DNA of 64,000 nt from contig JBBDXW010000015.1 in NCBI GenBank assembly GCA_040902105.1, positions 124,001 through 188,000 of the forward strand. Reading direction: 5' to 3'. The position numbers and the translations under genes are program-made. This document shows, piece by piece, positions 26,191 to 35,605 of the stretch. The DNA comes from IDS-8 sp040902105 (lineage in GTDB: Bacteria; Pseudomonadota; Gammaproteobacteria; Steroidobacterales; Woeseiaceae). Position 1 is the stretch's first letter. Every line of letters begins with the position of its first letter. A model generated the notes under the pieces. It was given only the letters and a program-made list of their open reading frames with translations. It did not search any database and was not told the DNA's origin.

Positions 26191-27054
26191 TCATTGCGCC
26201 GTCGTCCAGGATCCGTGCATGGGATTCGGCAGCACATACCAGCCATTACCCCAGTACATCGAATACCGGTCCGTATCTCGCGCCCGGCTTGCCTTCGTCG
26301 CCGGCTCGGTACACGGTTCGAGAGCCCTCGCACGCACACAGGCAATGAAATCGCCCAGGTCGTCGCCGACCAGCATGATCACGCGAAAGTTCTTTGCGAT
26401 GAGATCGCGGCGCCCTTCCTTTTCACGCGTCCATTCCGGCTGTTCGTTCGCCATCATCACGCTTTCGGCGTCGGCCGGGATTCCCGCTTCGTTAAGGTCC
26501 CCGACCGTAACGGCCTCTTGCGGACAGGGATCGGTGACCTCGTCCTTCGGCTCGCAAGGCCGGTTTGTCACAAAAAATACTGCGACGCCTGAATCCCGGG
26601 CAAGTCGCACGAACTCCGCGGCGCCCGGTACACCCGTGGCCTTGTTGGCGGCGTTCCAGTCATCGAGTTTGCTGTTCCTGAAAGGTGGCATGTGTTCGAT
26701 CTGGAACCTGACGTTGGTGACCAGCGTTTCATCGACATCGAAAATAATCGCAGGCTCGAGGCCGGCGGCATTCGCCTGCTCCGGCAGCGCACTCCAGAAT
26801 TCGTCGTTGATCATGGCGTCGAGATCTTTGGCGGCGGCCGCATAGGCCTGCAGCGAGAGAGCGCGATACTCCGCGGCATCGCGCACCCACAGGACTCCGA
26901 GATCCGGTTCTGCAACGGCGGCGGGAAGGTCGGCTGCGGCGGGCGCCTCGGGGACCGCGAGGGATCCAGGTGCGGCGGATTGCGTTGCACAGCCGGCGAG
27001 TCCGAAAGACGAGATGCAGAACAGGAAACCGCTGATTGTGATTCTTTGTAACAT
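26191..27054 (-). CDS. 5'-nucleotidase/acid phosphatase lipoprotein (class C, e(P4)-like)
   Basis: This 287-residue protein starts with a lipoprotein signal whose lipobox is LAGC (MLQRITISGFLFCISSFGLAGC). It has the HAD/DDDD motifs of class C acid phosphatases: IIFDVDETLVTN, VFFVTNRP and the acidic MLVGDDLGDF. Relatives are outer-membrane lipoproteins that dephosphorylate nucleoside monophosphates and NMN outside the cytoplasm. It lies between the pyrimidine operon and an Oar-type TonB receptor, which fits nucleotide scavenging. The ATG at 27054 was preferred because it gives the lipoprotein signal. Confidence 0.9.
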   Translation of the reverse strand: MLQRITISGFLFCISSFGLAGCATQSAAPGSLAVPEAPAAADLPAAVAEPDLGVLWVRDAAEYRALSLQAYAAAAKDLDAMINDEFWSALPEQANAAGLEPAIIFDVDETLVTNVRFQIEHMPPFRNSKLDDWNAANKATGVPGAAEFVRLARDSGVAVFFVTNRPCEPKDEVTDPCPQEAVTVGDLNEAGIPADAESVMMANEQPEWTREKEGRRDLIAKNFRVIMLVGDDLGDFIACVRARALEPCTEPATKASRARDTDRYSMYWGNGWYVLPNPMHGSWTTAQ

Positions 27055-27142
27055 CAGAAATGCCACGCCGTTCGGTCGAAGTAAGCTCGGCAAATCGTTA
27101 TGGCCGGTTGCCGTCTGTTTGGATGCAACAGGTTACCACAAC

Positions 27143-27172
27143 GACAAAAAGGGCGGCCATAAGGCCGCCCTC
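27143..27172 (-). terminator. Rho-independent terminator after the Oar-type receptor
   Basis: The inverted repeat GGGCGGCC-ATAA-GGCCGCCC (27151-27170), read on the minus strand, is followed by five T. It lies 23 bases after the receptor stop codon. Confidence 0.88.
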
Positions 27173-27194
27173 CATTTCTTGTTGTTGTTAACGA

Positions 27195-30100
27195 TCAGAA
27201 ATCGTAGCTGACACCGAGGCGAATTTCCCACAACGAGGCGTCCGCGACGCGCGACTGAGGCGCGGGGGTGCGGAAGGCGTTGTACAGGTATTGATTGGTG
27301 ACCGGATCAATATCGAACTCAACCACCTGCAGACTGAACGGGAAACTTTGTTCTTTCAGCACACCCCAGTCGTCGTTGATCAGGTTACCGATGTTCTCCA
27401 CGATGAGGAACGCGGCGAATTTGTGTTCCGGGTTGAAGCCGGGCAATTCCTGCTCGATCTTGACGTCGTACTTTTGCCACCAGGAGCCGCTTAATGAGTT
27501 CCTTGGCGCAATCTGACCGGCGTAGTCGCTCAGGCCGCTTTGGTCCAGATAGTCGAAAAATGCCTGTTGATCGAAACCCGGGTCGAAGATTACGTTCGGG
27601 TCGCTCGGTCCCGACGGGATATACAACAGATGGCGGTCGTCCAGCGTATCGCCGAACGTGAAGCCGCCGTCAACAAACGTCGCACTGTAGGAACGACCTT
27701 CGTTCACCCGGCCATACAGCGTGAACTTGGTGAAGTTGTCGCCGAAGAACGCATTGCGGTAATTGACGCGCAACGTAAAGCGATTCGGGATCTCGTAGTT
27801 CGACGTTGCGGTACCCGGGTTGTTCGGATCGGATACGGAGATGTTCACGTAGTTCGAAAACGCCACGGAACTGGTCATCGGGCTGACCTCGGTCGACTCC
27901 GTATAGGCGTAACCGAACGCCCAGTCGAGGCCCCAGTCGTAGGACTTGCTCAAGCCCAGGGAGAACACGTCGGAATCGCCGGCATCCCCTTGCGTGTTGC
28001 TCAGGATGAAATCCTGGAGAAACGCGCGGCTGTCGCAATCGGGCGAGGTGGGATCCGCGCAATCCGGGTCGCTCCTGTCGATACTCACGTAAAGGGGGCG
28101 TCCGTCAGGAGCTGTGCCGAACTGTTCCAGAGTTGCGTCGACAATAACGGCCGCGTCCTCTTTCTCCGTGTGCAGGTAATCGGCCATCAGGCGATAGTCG
28201 GAACCCAAGAATCCGGCATCGAAATCCCAAGTGGCGCCAAGCGCGAATTTCCATTCTTTCGGAATGTTGAAGTTCGGGTCTACCGAGTTGACGCTGCCGT
28301 TTGAGGAACCGCCGGCGACAGAGTCGAACAGCGCCTGCGGGATATCGAATATCGGTTGTCCGCCGCCGTTGAACGGAATCGTGAACAGGGTGTTGCCGCC
28401 GATGCCGTCGTCATCCAGTGACCGGTCCTGGAACTCGACCTGGGTGACACCGTCGTTGGAGTAACTGTTCGACAGCCAGACGTTCGGATTACCGCCGGAG
28501 TAGAGGCCGACACCGCCGCGGAAGCTTAAAGTATCCGAGAAGTCCCAGTTGAATCCGAGACGGGGCTGAATAATGCCTTCGCCGTCGAAATTCTGCTGGT
28601 TCGAATAGCCGTTTCTTGCCGTGAAGTTTGCGTTGTCGTTCGGCAGGTCCTCGCTCGTGTACCAGTCGTAACGCACCCCGGCGACGATCGTGACATCTCC
28701 GTCAGCGATCGGGAACTCGTCCTGCAGGTACAACGTATTAATCTGGTATTTAAACGACGCACCTGCGTCTTCCTTGATGTTCGATGGCGCCGCGTTTTCG
28801 TAGGTGATGCGACTCGGGTCGCCTGATTCGAAGGCGTCGATGCAGCCGTCCGGATTGGTGTCGTCGCACAGGGAATCGAAGCGATACTCGCCTTCCGCTT
28901 CCTGGATGAACATATTGAAGACGTCGAACGCTTCCCGTTCCCAGCCGCCGGTGATTGCGTGGTCGCCCGACGTGTACGTGCCGGCGAGCTTGAAGCTCGT
29001 GTTCTCGTAGTAAAGCTTGTTGGCATGCCGCGAATCGTCGGCGCCGAGATACACGATCGTCTCCTGCGGACTGATCGGCCCTGCGCCATCCGGATCGTTG
29101 AACGTGGTGATCTGGACCTCGCCGAAGTCAGTGCCGCCAAGCGGAATCTGTCGATTGTCGAGTTCGCCGTAGGATGCTCGGAATTCCGTCGTGAAGTTCT
29201 CGCCCCAGTTTGAAAACAACTGGCCGACATGCGAATTCAATTCGGCGCCACGTTCGTAGAAATGGTTCGAGAACTCCATTTCAGTGCTGCTGTCGTCCGA
29301 CTCGGAATTGTTGAAGCCGTCGTTGTACGTGTACGTGTACGCTGCGCGATGATCGTCGTTGACGTTCCAGTCCAGTTTGACAATGTACTTTTCGTCCTCG
29401 GCGGCCAAACTCGGCGGGAAGCCGCCCGGATCGTAGCCGTAAGTATTCACCGCGATATCGCGGATGCGGTCGAGCTGAGCCTGTGTCACGCCCAGAACCG
29501 GCGTACCGGAACTCGCATCGGCCGGACCACGATCGAAAATATTGGAGCCGTCGAGCTTCTCGTATGCCACAAAGAAGAACAGCCTGTCTTGCAGGAGAGG
29601 CCCGCCGAATGTCACACCGTAACGAGTCTCGTCGAATGTGCCAAGGTCGATTGCATCGCCTTCGAGCGTGTCACCGATCAGCGAGTCGTCGGTGTAGTCG
29701 TAGAAAACGGACCCGTGAAACTCATTGGTGCCGGATTTGGTGACCGCGTTAATGTTGCAAGCGGTAAAACCGCCGTACATGACGTCGAACGGGGCGAGTT
29801 CGACGGCGACCTGCTCGATCGCATCGAAGGGGAACGGCATGCGCTCGGTCGGGAAACCGTTGCTGTTCAGCCCGAAGTTATCGCTCAGGCGTACGCCGTC
29901 GACGGTCAGGGCGTTGAAGCGCGGACTTGCTCCTGCGCATTGCACCGAATCCTCGAATCCTTCATCAATGTAGATTCGCGGGTCGATGGCGATGACGTCG
30001 TTGAGGTTGCGGTTGATCGCCGGCGCATCCTCGAGGTCGGTGAGGCTGAAGGTGGCGGACGGTCCCAGGGCAACCTGCACTGATTGCAGTGCCGAGGCCG

Positions 30101-30503
30101 TCACCGTAATTTCCTCGATCTGTTCGCCCGACAGCGCCACGCTGAAGGTATAGGTATCGCCGAGTTCGAGATTGATGTCGGTAATGACTTGCGCGGCCAT
30201 GCCGCCGGCTGCAACCTGAACGGTGTACGGGCCGCCGACCCTGAGGCCCGTCAGCGAAAACTGGCCGGAGTCGGACGTCGTCGCCGTGCGGGTGTTGCCG
30301 GTTCGCGTGTCGGTGACGCGGACGTTCGCGCCGGCCGCAGGAGATCCGTCGGGGTTGCCTATGTTGCCGCGGATGGACGAGGTCGTTTCCTGTGCGAATC
30401 CCGCAACAGGTGCCGCCAGCAGCATTGACGCAACGGCGAACGCGCCCGCGAATCCGTGCAGCCGTCCAATGACTGCACGTAGTTGGTCATTCTGGATTTT
30501 CAT
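27195..30503 (-). CDS. TonB-dependent receptor with N-terminal carboxypeptidase-regulatory-like domain (Oar type)
   Basis: This 1102-residue outer-membrane protein has a signal peptide (VASMLLAAPVAGFAQ) and then a CarboxypepD_reg-like beta-sandwich (about residues 40-120: IRGNIGNPDGSPAAGANV). A plug domain follows, including YGGFTACNINAVTKSGTNEF, and a large barrel ends in LGVSYDF. Receptors of this build import large or polymeric substrates or transport peptides. The ATG at 30503 fits the signal; a longer reading is possible but unsupported. A strong terminator follows. Flanking genes encode a nucleotidase-like and an EEP-type phosphoesterase lipoprotein on the same strand, so uptake of nucleic acid breakdown products is an attractive but unproved role. 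Confidence 0.92.
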   Translation of the reverse strand: MKIQNDQLRAVIGRLHGFAGAFAVASMLLAAPVAGFAQETTSSIRGNIGNPDGSPAAGANVRVTDTRTGNTRTATTSDSGQFSLTGLRVGGPYTVQVAAGGMAAQVITDINLELGDTYTFSVALSGEQIEEITVTASALQSVQVALGPSATFSLTDLEDAPAINRNLNDVIAIDPRIYIDEGFEDSVQCAGASPRFNALTVDGVRLSDNFGLNSNGFPTERMPFPFDAIEQVAVELAPFDVMYGGFTACNINAVTKSGTNEFHGSVFYDYTDDSLIGDTLEGDAIDLGTFDETRYGVTFGGPLLQDRLFFFVAYEKLDGSNIFDRGPADASSGTPVLGVTQAQLDRIRDIAVNTYGYDPGGFPPSLAAEDEKYIVKLDWNVNDDHRAAYTYTYNDGFNNSESDDSSTEMEFSNHFYERGAELNSHVGQLFSNWGENFTTEFRASYGELDNRQIPLGGTDFGEVQITTFNDPDGAGPISPQETIVYLGADDSRHANKLYYENTSFKLAGTYTSGDHAITGGWEREAFDVFNMFIQEAEGEYRFDSLCDDTNPDGCIDAFESGDPSRITYENAAPSNIKEDAGASFKYQINTLYLQDEFPIADGDVTIVAGVRYDWYTSEDLPNDNANFTARNGYSNQQNFDGEGIIQPRLGFNWDFSDTLSFRGGVGLYSGGNPNVWLSNSYSNDGVTQVEFQDRSLDDDGIGGNTLFTIPFNGGGQPIFDIPQALFDSVAGGSSNGSVNSVDPNFNIPKEWKFALGATWDFDAGFLGSDYRLMADYLHTEKEDAAVIVDATLEQFGTAPDGRPLYVSIDRSDPDCADPTSPDCDSRAFLQDFILSNTQGDAGDSDVFSLGLSKSYDWGLDWAFGYAYTESTEVSPMTSSVAFSNYVNISVSDPNNPGTATSNYEIPNRFTLRVNYRNAFFGDNFTKFTLYGRVNEGRSYSATFVDGGFTFGDTLDDRHLLYIPSGPSDPNVIFDPGFDQQAFFDYLDQSGLSDYAGQIAPRNSLSGSWWQKYDVKIEQELPGFNPEHKFAAFLIVENIGNLINDDWGVLKEQSFPFSLQVVEFDIDPVTNQYLYNAFRTPAPQSRVADASLWEIRLGVSYDF

Positions 30504-30768
30504 CGTGGAACCCCAAGAGTCATTAAAGAGGCGAAATGCTAATGCCATTGTGTGACAGTTTGACTTCGCCCGGGTAAGCATCGGCGTTTGTCACCGATCG
30601 CTGCTGCCGGATTGTTCGTCCCGGCGATTGTGTTACCAATCTAACGCAGCCCAAATGCCCATGCAATAAGGGTTTCGGCGCTGATCGTCCACGGCGACAG
30701 GGGTTGCCGGGCGGTTCGTCGTGGCTAACTTCGACCGATACGGACCAAACCGTCGCAACGCGTTGTTT

Positions 30769-31857
30769 CTATTTTGTTTCGATCGAAAAGTGCAATGGCC
30801 AATGGTCGGAAACGCCACTGCCTTCGGGCAATGCGAAGCGGGCCGGGGTGCCGCTTGCCTGTACCTGCTCCGAAGTGTTGTTCGCAATTCGCACTGAACC
30901 CTCGCGTATCCTCCATGTTGCTTGCGCGCCACGGCATCGGCCGGGCGACCACAGGATCATGTCGAGCCAGGACCAGCTGCCGTCGCGCGCGTAGTAGCTG
31001 GTTCCCCGGCACGGTCCGGCATTGTCCCTGCATTCGGCCTCGTGCACGACGGTCCACCAGGGCTTTGCGAACCGGGCGAGCATCGATTCGTTGCGGTCTT
31101 CCTCCGAAGTCGTATTGAAATCGCCGGCCGCAAACGCCGGACGGTCCGCAGGCAGCGCCGCGTTCAGTTTTGCGAGGAACTCGTAAGCGGCGATACGCAT
31201 TTCCGTGGGATGGAACGGCGCCGGAAAGTGCACTGCATACCCGGTCAGGTACGAGCCGTCGGGCAGTAGAAACGTAGCTTCGAGGATCCCGCGTGTGTCG
31301 GCGACGCGTGTTGCATCCGCACCGTCGAACGGAATGCGGTGCAGCGTCGGCGGTTCGGCCAGCTCGAGCTTCGACAGGAACGCGACGTCGATACCGCGCT
31401 CGTCACTGCCGTCAATCAGGATCGCCGGCCTGTATCCCGCGTCGGAGAGATAGTCCTGGCGCAAGCGCTCGAGGATGCCGACATTTTCGATCTCCTGCAG
31501 CGCAAGGATGTCGGGGCCGCGTCCGTCGTTGACTTGCAGGATGGCTGCGGCTACGGCCGACAGCTTTCGTTCGAGGATCTCCTCGCTCCAGTCCCAGTTC
31601 AGGCATTGATCGCGCCAATGCGGCACCTCGATTTTCGCGCACGCGGATTGGTGCTCGCCGGTTTGCTTCATCGCCAGCGGCAGGTAGGTTCGATCGTCCT
31701 TGCCGGGGTCGTCGCGGGTGTCGAAGAGATTCTCGACGTTGAAGGTCATGATGGTGACCGGCTGCGCAAACACAAAGGCTTTTTCGGTTGTGGACGGTAC
31801 CGCCAGCTGCGTACAGCCGCCGAGCAGGATGAGAGCGGTAAGGGTTGCGGATTTCAT
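30769..31857 (-). CDS. Endonuclease/exonuclease/phosphatase family lipoprotein
   Basis: This 362-residue protein has a lipobox (ALILLGGC) and the EEP fold motifs: MTFNVENLFDTRDD, the metal Glu in LALQEIENV, GDFNTTSEEDRN and the catalytic SDHWPLHF. EEP enzymes cleave phosphodiester bonds in DNA, RNA, nucleotides or lipids. The closest style is the secreted bacterial EEP group annotated as extracellular nuclease-like. The lipoprotein signal places it at the cell surface or in the periplasm. It lies between two TonB receptors in the same orientation. The ATG at 31857 gives the lipoprotein signal. Confidence 0.88.
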   Translation of the reverse strand: MKSATLTALILLGGCTQLAVPSTTEKAFVFAQPVTIMTFNVENLFDTRDDPGKDDRTYLPLAMKQTGEHQSACAKIEVPHWRDQCLNWDWSEEILERKLSAVAAAILQVNDGRGPDILALQEIENVGILERLRQDYLSDAGYRPAILIDGSDERGIDVAFLSKLELAEPPTLHRIPFDGADATRVADTRGILEATFLLPDGSYLTGYAVHFPAPFHPTEMRIAAYEFLAKLNAALPADRPAFAAGDFNTTSEEDRNESMLARFAKPWWTVVHEAECRDNAGPCRGTSYYARDGSWSWLDMILWSPGRCRGAQATWRIREGSVRIANNTSEQVQASGTPARFALPEGSGVSDHWPLHFSIETK

Positions 31858-31916
31858 CGCGCGTCTGTAGAGCCCGAGGGTCATTTTATCCCAAGGTCCA
31901 AATTCAGGGGAGTTCG

Positions 31917-31943
31917 GGTCGCCCGCAATGGCGGGCTCCTACA
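31917..31943 (-). repeat. REP palindrome (family A)
   Basis: This is a reverse copy of an inverted pair in the spacer between the EEP lipoprotein and the downstream end of the TonB receptor gene. Confidence 0.9.
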
Positions 31944-31960
31944 GCGCATCGATCAGCACC

Positions 31961-31986
31961 TGTAGGAGCCCGCCTCGAGGGCGACC
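31961..31986 (+). repeat. REP palindrome (family A)
   Basis: This forward copy has a variant loop (CGCCTCGAGGGCG) and pairs with the reverse copy 17 bases before it. It ends 11 bases before the TonB receptor stop codon. Confidence 0.88.
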
Positions 31987-31997
31987 ACGGCCGATCG

Positions 31998-34223
31998 CTA
32001 CAAATCCCCGAAATTCAAGCGGAAGTTCAAACCAAAGATTCGCGGTTCGTTGACGAAGCCCGTGTTGTTGTTGAAATCGATGCCGCCTTTCAGGTTTTCC
32101 TCGTCGGTCAGGTTGCGGGCAAACGCCGAGAGTTCCCACTGGCCGCCGTTGGCGACGTACCCGGCGCGCAAGCCGGCTTCGTAGATGCTGCCCGAATGGA
32201 ACTCGGCCGCTTCATAGAGGAAGAAGTTCGTATCGCCCTGATTCGCGAAATCGCCGTACACATACAGCTCATCATCGTCGCCGACCGGCATGCTGTAGCG
32301 CGCGGTGACATTGATCATGAACTCCGGTGCCTGCGGGAACGGATTGCCGTCGAGAATAGCGAAGCCGTCCGCGTCCAGCGGATCGAGAATCGTGCACTGT
32401 CCGGAGCCGCAGGTCGCAGTCACGAGGTTCGGATCGTCGATCTCGGTATCGTTCCAGCTGCCGCCGAAGGTCATGACGAAATTGTCGCTGAACAGAATTT
32501 CCGCATCGACGTCCGCACCCACGCCGATGCCCTTGTCGGCATTGATCAGCACGTTGGAGTTGGTGTTGCCGCCGATGGCCGAAAGCTGCTGGTCGTCGAT
32601 CGTGTAGTAATAGACCGAGCCGTTCAGGCGCAGCCTGTCGCTGAGAGTCGATTTGAAGCCGATTTCCGTCGAGAGAATGGTCTCCGAATCGGCGATCGAG
32701 AACGGGTTGGGATCGAGAAACGCAATGTTGCGGCCCTGGATCGACGGTGCGCGGAAACCGCTGGCTACGCGGCCGTAGATATTCACATCGTCGTTCATCG
32801 CGAATGACAGGCTCACATCCCAGCTCACCTGTTCGTCGGCTACGGAAACCGGCGCTATCAGGTTGAATCCCGCGGGCGTGCTCATGTCCTTGTCGTCGTC
32901 GGTATGACGGACGCCGGCAGTGAGGGTCGTCCGGTCGGTGAGGTCGAAACTGAACTGGCCAAACACCGCCCACGAGGTGTTTTCATGGCGCACGGTCGTC
33001 GGCGGCACGAATCCCGGAAAAGTCTGCACCGAGAAATCCGAGTCGAACCAGAATACGCCGGCCTGCCAGAACAGCCTGTCGCTTGCGTTCGATGCGAGGC
33101 GGAACTCCTGCGTCATCTGCTCGAGGTCGTCGAGCCCGTCCTGCGTGGCCGAGGGGAAAGGAATAAACCCGGGACCGAACACGAGATTTCCGCCATCGAT
33201 ATCGCCGAGGCTCTGATTCTCGACGGTTTCGTAAGAGCTGATGGAGGTCAACGTCAACTCGTTCGCAAAGTCGAAATCGAGACGGACAGAGCCGCCGAGC
33301 GCCTTCGCTTCCTGCGGGTTGTTATCGCCGCCGTCGAAGAAGACACGATCGCGAAAGAAGTTTTCGTTCAGATTGTTGCTCCCGCTGGTGAGCACGTTGG
33401 CCTGAAAGACCGAGGCGGTGCCGTTGTTCAGGTCGCGCCCGTGCAGGTTGAAGAGCGCGGTGAACGAATCGCCCGACAGCGCCAGCAGCTGCAGGCGGAA
33501 GGCGTTCTCGTTGAAGCCGCCCATCGCCTCGCTCTCGCCGGTAAAGCCGTTGTCGATCCAGTCGTCGCGGTTCTGGCTCAGCACCGAGAGGCGCGCAAGC
33601 AGGGTCTCGCTCTCATTGAGGCTGCCGCCCAACGCGCCTTCGAAGTTCAGGGTCCCGAGGCTGCCAACCGTCGCGGATGCGTAGCCATCCTTTTCGGCCA
33701 CCGGCTTGCGCGTCTCGAACTTGATGATACCGGCCGGCGTGTTGCGGCCGAACAGAGACCCTTGTGGTCCGCGCAGGACCTCTACACGATCCAGGTCGAA
33801 CAGCGGGAAGCTTTTGAGAATGACGTTTTCCTGCACAACTTCATCCACGATCACGGACACCGATTGCGATGCAGCGAGATCGAAGTCCGAGTTGCCGAGG
33901 CCACGCATGTAAAAGCGCGGCGCGAGCCTGCCGTTCGAGGATTCGGCATAGAGACTCGGCACCCGGGCTGCGAGAGCGCGAATGTCTTCGCCGCCCGAAA
34001 ACAGCGTCTCGAGTTGTTCCCCGCGCACCGCCGTCACGGAAAGCGGCACGTCCTGGATGTTTTCTTCGCGGCGCTGCGCCGTAACCACGATTTCTTCGAG
34101 AATCGATCGCTCCGGTGCCTGCGCGTTTGCCACGCCGAGCGGGCAGGCGAGGCTTGCGGTGATGGCGAGCAGACCGAAGCCCGGCAGGCGGAATTTGTTC
34201 CTCGTTGTATCTATACCACGCAT
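31998..34223 (-). CDS. TonB-dependent outer-membrane receptor
   Basis: This 741-residue receptor has a signal peptide (LLAITASLACPLGVANA) followed by ILEEIVVTAQRREENIQDVP. The plug domain contains DRVEVLRGPQGSLFGRNTPAG and a beta-barrel follows that ends in FGLNFRLNFGDL. The ATG at 34223 gives a normal signal peptide, while longer readings run into the cupin gene. The style is of the broad proteobacterial receptor family used for varied organic substrates. Its substrate is unknown. The cupin gene upstream on the same strand and the EEP lipoprotein downstream may be in the same unit, although a REP pair intervenes. Confidence 0.93.
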   Translation of the reverse strand: MRGIDTTRNKFRLPGFGLLAITASLACPLGVANAQAPERSILEEIVVTAQRREENIQDVPLSVTAVRGEQLETLFSGGEDIRALAARVPSLYAESSNGRLAPRFYMRGLGNSDFDLAASQSVSVIVDEVVQENVILKSFPLFDLDRVEVLRGPQGSLFGRNTPAGIIKFETRKPVAEKDGYASATVGSLGTLNFEGALGGSLNESETLLARLSVLSQNRDDWIDNGFTGESEAMGGFNENAFRLQLLALSGDSFTALFNLHGRDLNNGTASVFQANVLTSGSNNLNENFFRDRVFFDGGDNNPQEAKALGGSVRLDFDFANELTLTSISSYETVENQSLGDIDGGNLVFGPGFIPFPSATQDGLDDLEQMTQEFRLASNASDRLFWQAGVFWFDSDFSVQTFPGFVPPTTVRHENTSWAVFGQFSFDLTDRTTLTAGVRHTDDDKDMSTPAGFNLIAPVSVADEQVSWDVSLSFAMNDDVNIYGRVASGFRAPSIQGRNIAFLDPNPFSIADSETILSTEIGFKSTLSDRLRLNGSVYYYTIDDQQLSAIGGNTNSNVLINADKGIGVGADVDAEILFSDNFVMTFGGSWNDTEIDDPNLVTATCGSGQCTILDPLDADGFAILDGNPFPQAPEFMINVTARYSMPVGDDDELYVYGDFANQGDTNFFLYEAAEFHSGSIYEAGLRAGYVANGGQWELSAFARNLTDEENLKGGIDFNNNTGFVNEPRIFGLNFRLNFGDL

Positions 34224-34282
34224 TGTTTTGCTCCCTGAAAACGTTGCCGGAGTATAGCGCCGTTCTTTTCCGTTTCTAAAGC

Positions 34283-34642
34283 TTAATCGGACTCTAGCGA
34301 TTCGTAACATTCGGGAGTAAATGCCGGCAGGCAGAGGCAGAGGAATTTCAGATCGGCGGTTCCGCGATTGCTGATACGCTGTGACGTTTTTGGCGGAATT
34401 GCAACAACGTCGCCGGGTACGACGACAAATGGCTCGCCGCCGGCCACCTCCATCAGTCCTTCGCCCTCGCGGACGATGTACCACTCGGCAACGCTGAGGC
34501 GATGCAGTTCCGTGGTCGCGCCGGGGACCACGCGGCATTCGGCCAGCGAGGTTTCCGGTACGCGTTCGTCGTTCAGGAGTTCGCGGATGTAGCAACGCTC
34601 GCCGGTGAGGGTTTCCGGCGGATTCTTGTTTCGTAGCAGCAT
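34283..34642 (-). CDS. Small cupin domain protein
   Basis: This 119-residue single-domain cupin has the two motifs in degenerate form: TELHRLSVAEWYIVREGEGLME, then PGDVVAIPPKTSQRISNRG. Only some of the usual metal His residues remain (H47 in TELHRL and the Glu in AEWYI). It may be a sensing or small-molecule-binding protein, or a mannose-6-phosphate-isomerase-like cupin. It lies 59 bases before the TonB receptor on the same strand. The function is unknown. Confidence 0.8.
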   Translation of the reverse strand: MLLRNKNPPETLTGERCYIRELLNDERVPETSLAECRVVPGATTELHRLSVAEWYIVREGEGLMEVAGGEPFVVVPGDVVAIPPKTSQRISNRGTADLKFLCLCLPAFTPECYESLESD

Positions 34643-34670
34643 CCTGTCGCCTCCGTGGGATTCATGCGCT

Positions 34671-34697
34671 GGTCGCCCGCAATGGCGGGCTCCTACA
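34671..34697 (-). repeat. REP palindrome (family A)
   Basis: This reverse copy lies upstream of the divergent cupin and deoD genes and pairs with the forward copy at 34740. Confidence 0.9.
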
Positions 34698-34739
34698 GGG
34701 CTCCATCCATCGTTTCGCCACAGTGGATGAATCGCGCCT

Positions 34740-34766
34740 TGCAGGAGCCCGCCATTGCGGGCGACC
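34740..34766 (+). repeat. REP palindrome (family A)
   Basis: This forward copy begins GCAG instead of GTAG. With the reverse copy at 34671 it forms a tail-to-tail inverted pair in the cupin-deoD spacer. Confidence 0.88.
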
Positions 34767-34885
34767 TTCCAATCGTCACGCGCACGGTGGCGCCCGTCCA
34801 GGTGCTAAACTTGCCCAACATTAACAACAAACCGCATCACCCGACGACTGCCGCTGACCGGCCGCGCTTGTCACAGGCGAACTCT

Positions 34886-35599
34886 ATGGCAACCAAACAC
34901 ATGAATGCCCAGCCCGGCGATTTTGCCGAGGCTGTGCTGATGCCCGGAGACCCGCAGCGCGCGAAGTATATTGCCGATACCTATTTCGACAGCGCGCGCC
35001 AGGTTACCGACGTGCGCAACATGTGGGGGTTTACCGGCGAATACAAAGGGATGCCGGTGTCGGTAATGGCACATGGGATGGGGATTCCGTCGGCATCGAT
35101 CTACTGCACCGAACTGATCCGCGACTACGGCGTCAAAAAAGTCATTCGAGTGGGCAGTTGCGGTACGACCCATCCCAGGGTCAGGCTTCGCGACGTTGTG
35201 ATTGCGATGGGCGCATCGACCGATTCCGGGGTCAACCGCATGCGCTTCGGCGGTTACGACCTTGCCGCCATTGCGAGCTACCGGCTGGTGCGGAACGCGG
35301 TGGACGCGGCGCTCGAACTAAACGTACGGCATCACGTCGGAAACGTGTTCTCGGCCGACCTTTTCTATACCCCGGATACGGCGATGTTCGAGACGATGGC
35401 GAAATACGACGTGCTCGGCGTCGAAATGGAAGCGGCGGGCATTTATCCGATCGCCGCGGAGCACGGCGTGGAAGCGCTGGCCATCTGCACCGTGAGTGAC
35501 GACATCCGCTCCGGCGAGGCGTTGTCAGTGGAAGATCGGTGCTCCTCCTTCGATGAAATGATCATGGTCGCGCTCGAAGCCGTGCGGCTGAGCGGGTAA
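34886..35599 (+). CDS. deoD: Purine nucleoside phosphorylase (DeoD type)
   Basis: This 237-residue protein is a trimeric/hexameric PNP of the DeoD group. It has MPGDPQRAKYIADTY (phosphate binding), AHGMGIPSASIYCTELI, RVGSCGTTHP and the nucleoside-binding EMEAAGIYPIAAEHG. The C-terminal loop reads SDDIRSGE. It splits purine (deoxy)ribonucleosides with phosphate into base and (deoxy)ribose 1-phosphate. The ATG at 34886 gives the family N terminus (ATKHMNAQPGDFAE); upstream sequence holds REPs. deoC follows 6 bases later. No phosphopentomutase gene (deoB) is seen in the window. Confidence 0.95.
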   Translation: MATKHMNAQPGDFAEAVLMPGDPQRAKYIADTYFDSARQVTDVRNMWGFTGEYKGMPVSVMAHGMGIPSASIYCTELIRDYGVKKVIRVGSCGTTHPRVRLRDVVIAMGASTDSGVNRMRFGGYDLAAIASYRLVRNAVDAALELNVRHHVGNVFSADLFYTPDTAMFETMAKYDVLGVEMEAAGIYPIAAEHGVEALAICTVSDDIRSGEALSVEDRCSSFDEMIMVALEAVRLSG

Positions 35600-35605
35600 A
35601 GGGCG